Source: DATKWV01 sp035529405
GTDB lineage: Bacteria > Planctomycetota > Phycisphaerae > Sedimentisphaerales > Anaerobacaceae
DNA length: 7,726 nt
Direction: 5' to 3'
NCBI GenBank assembly: GCA_035529405.1
Contig: DATKWV010000116.1
Location: 1 to 7,726 of the forward strand
This document shows, piece after piece, positions 5,831 to 7,726 of this stretch. A program made the position numbers and the translations under genes. Below the pieces are notes generated by a model, which saw only the letters and a program-made list of their open reading frames with translations, was not told the origin of the DNA and ran no database searches. Each line of letters starts with the position of its first letter. The first letter of the stretch is position 1.

Positions 5831-7726
5831 ATGTCTAAGAAATCATTTCTAAGTCTTGCTGTTTTGGTGTTTATGAAAGGAAGACATATTATGTCTGCAA
5901 AATGGTTTTTTCTAATCTCACTGATTTTACTGCCGTCGCTCGTAGCCAACGGTGCGCTAAAAACCGTCTATCCGGAACCGATGACCAGCGATACCACCGT
6001 TAACAACGCCGGCGTCGTCGGCTGGACCGGCAGTCAAAGTTCGCGTATCGGAGGGTCAAGCGTCGATGGCTTCGATACGTGCGTGGTTTACGTGTTCGAA
6101 CTGCCTGCGGTCGGTGAAAATAATGATATTACTGACGCTAATCTGAGTTTCTACTTCGAAAGTTACAGCTATTATCGTGTGAGCGGTAATGCTGACCTCT
6201 ATGGTCTTGCGTACAGTTCCAGCAGTGCAGTACAATCCGGCCACTGGTATCAAGGCCCGTACGCCGGCGACCCATGCGCCGCGGCACTGCAGGACAATGT
6301 GCTTACACCTTCAACACTGCCAAACAGCACCATCAGCACCGATAGTTCAGGCAATAACGCCCTGAAAGCCTATCTGAACGCCCAGTATGCCGGCGGTGCA
6401 GGCGAAGGCGATTATATTTTTATCAGGGTCGGCCCCGATGCGAACGAGACTAACAGCCCTCAAAGATACTGGGTAGTTTCGATGTCTGAAAGCGACCCCG
6501 GCCGACAGCCGATACTTACCGTTACGATCGGTCCTATCGATACCGACCCGCCCACTCCGAATCCGATGACGTGGGCAGTTCAGCCCAGCTCGGCTGGTGA
6601 CAGTGCCATTTCGATGACCGCTACCACAGCCGTGGACGAAAGCGAGGCAGAGTACTATTTCGCTGAGGTCTCCGGTAGTCCCGGCGGTTCCGACAGCGAT
6701 TGGCAGGACAGCCCAACCTACACGGATAGGGGCTTGACTCCGAGCACCAGCTACAGCTATAAGGTCAAGGCTCGCGATAAAAGCAATAATCAGAACGAAA
6801 CCGACTGGTCGAGCGTCGAATCAGCCGTTACCGATGTGATAGATACTACGCTGCCCACTCCGGACCCGACAGTCTGGGCGGTTGAGCCTTATGCAATCGG
6901 CGGCACTTCCATATCGATGACCGCTGGAGCCGCTACAGACACAAGCGGCGTAGAGTATTACTTCGCTGAGACGTCCGGCAATATAGGCGGTTCCGACAGC
7001 GGCTGGCAGGACAGCACCACCTACACGGATACGGACCTTTCGCCGACCACCAGCTACAGCTATAAGGTCAAGGCACGTGATAAAAGCAGTAACCAGAACG
7101 AAACCGGCTACTCGGTTGTCAAATCAGCGACGACTTTGGAGGGCAATTATTTCTACGTTGACCCGGTCACCGGCTCGATGAGTAACGATGGCAGTGCGGA
7201 GCATCCCTGGTCAACGCTGAAAGAGGTATTTGCTCAAGGTCTGATTGAAACGAAGTATGAGTCCGGAACTATCAGAAACCCCGGTGCCCCGGTCAAGAAA
7301 GGCGATACAATTGTGCTTCGGTCGGGGTACCACGGTGATATCGTTGTGTCGGGATATTTCAATGATGTTGTGATTACCATTACCGCTGAGTTGGGCCATA
7401 CGCCGGAACTGGCACGTTTTTATCTGTCCGGTGGGAAAAACTGGCTCATCCGCGGCCTGGATATAAGTCCCTCCCATGCGCCGGTATTTGAGCGGGTGAC
7501 AATCGTGGATTTATATTCGCGGTCCTCTACTGATGGTATCTGCAGCGATATTATCATAGAAGACTGTAACATTTACACTATCGCTGACAGTTCCGGCTGG
7601 AGTGCCAATGACTGGGACACCAAGGCCTGCAATGGGATCACCCTGGGTATGGAAGGCGGCACCGGCCTGATCGCACGCAACAATTACCTTCTCAACGTCA
7701 ATCACGGTTTCAACCTTGAGGCAACC
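5831..7726 (+). CDS. Secreted FN3-like/parallel beta-helix protein, 3' end outside the window
   Basis: The reading frame is open from 5831 to the window end (632 codons, no stop), so this is the 5' part of a longer gene. Residues 1-41 carry export signals. From ATG 5831 there are two short hydrophobic stretches, while from the in-frame ATG at 5891 (M21) the segment AKWFFLISLILLPSLVANG is a textbook signal peptide. Residues 42-235 resemble the jelly-roll DNRLRE/CBM-type domains found at the N terminus of planctomycete secreted proteins. Residues 237-337 and 338-436 are two fibronectin-III-like repeats sharing SYSYKVKARDKS. From 439 (YFYVDPVTGS, then GDTIVLRSG) a right-handed parallel beta-helix begins, with turns such as DIIIEDCNIY and LIARNNYL. 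This fold is common in pectate, alginate and chondroitin lyases and in polysaccharide-binding proteins. The catalytic region and any sorting or dockerin end are missing, so substrate and activity are open. Confidence 0.85.
   Translation, partial: MSKKSFLSLAVLVFMKGRHIMSAKWFFLISLILLPSLVANGALKTVYPEPMTSDTTVNNAGVVGWTGSQSSRIGGSSVDGFDTCVVYVFELPAVGENNDITDANLSFYFESYSYYRVSGNADLYGLAYSSSSAVQSGHWYQGPYAGDPCAAALQDNVLTPSTLPNSTISTDSSGNNALKAYLNAQYAGGAGEGDYIFIRVGPDANETNSPQRYWVVSMSESDPGRQPILTVTIGPIDTDPPTPNPMTWAVQPSSAGDSAISMTATTAVDESEAEYYFAEVSGSPGGSDSDWQDSPTYTDRGLTPSTSYSYKVKARDKSNNQNETDWSSVESAVTDVIDTTLPTPDPTVWAVEPYAIGGTSISMTAGAATDTSGVEYYFAETSGNIGGSDSGWQDSTTYTDTDLSPTTSYSYKVKARDKSSNQNETGYSVVKSATTLEGNYFYVDPVTGSMSNDGSAEHPWSTLKEVFAQGLIETKYESGTIRNPGAPVKKGDTIVLRSGYHGDIVVSGYFNDVVITITAELGHTPELARFYLSGGKNWLIRGLDISPSHAPVFERVTIVDLYSRSSTDGICSDIIIEDCNIYTIADSSGWSANDWDTKACNGITLGMEGGTGLIARNNYLLNVNHGFNLEAT
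6539..7138 (+). repeat. Tandem repeat encoding two fibronectin-like modules
   Basis: Two units lie head to tail with a period of 303 bases (101 codons): 6539-6841 and 6842 to about 7138. About 65 of 101 residues are identical in a gap-free count by eye. A 27-base stretch is identical at DNA level (6745-6771 and 7048-7074). A third, more diverged copy of the module is in the first secreted protein at about 1877-2164. The repeats probably arose by in-frame duplication and act as spacers or glycan-contact modules. Confidence 0.85.

Overview
The window looks like a chromosomal piece of a planctomycete, most likely from the Phycisphaerae (Sedimentisphaerales-like). This is inferred from the style of the two large secreted proteins: signal peptide, chitobiase-type, PKD and fibronectin-like modules, and a C-terminal dockerin-like motif with paired D-x-N-x-D loops and a W-rich tail. 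No rRNA or other marker gene is present, so the assignment is by protein style only. No tRNA, rRNA, CRISPR array or mobile element is visible.

Layout: (1) 65-3250 (+), a 1061-residue secreted multidomain protein with an unassigned N-terminal domain and a dockerin-like end; (2) 3336-3650 (-), a small PilZ-domain (c-di-GMP receptor type) protein, convergent with gene 1; (3) 3651-4008, a 358-base divergent intergenic stretch with a good hairpin; (4) 4009-5130 (+), a single-chain fusion of a TsaC/Sua5/YrdC threonylcarbamoyl-AMP synthase with a low-molecular-weight phosphatase domain of YwlE (protein-arginine phosphatase) type; (5) 5127-5621 (+), rpiB, overlapping the fusion by 4 bases (ATGA); (6) 5622-5830, an intergenic stretch with a possible promoter and a foldable leader; (7) 5831-7726 (+), the 5' part of a second secreted protein that runs off the window: jelly-roll-like N domain, two near-identical fibronectin-like repeats, then a right-handed parallel beta-helix (polysaccharide-lyase-like) domain. 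This last gene is open at the right edge.

How the genes fit together: the middle pair is a housekeeping unit (t6A tRNA modification, phosphatase, pentose-phosphate isomerase). It echoes the Bacillus subtilis ywlC-ywlD-ywlE-ywlF order, with ywlC and ywlE fused here and ywlF (rpiB) translationally coupled. The flanking secreted proteins share the same fibronectin-like module and are probably involved in polysaccharide binding or breakdown outside the cytoplasm. The PilZ protein may link something nearby to c-di-GMP, but no partner is visible.

The most interesting items are the TsaC-YwlE fusion with its phosphoarginine-type P-loop and a possible internal start, the cysteine cluster in the unassigned N-terminal domain of the first protein, the tandem in-frame starts and signal-like segments of the last gene, and two foldable non-coding stretches. 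I see no clear evidence of a wholly new multi-gene system in this window.
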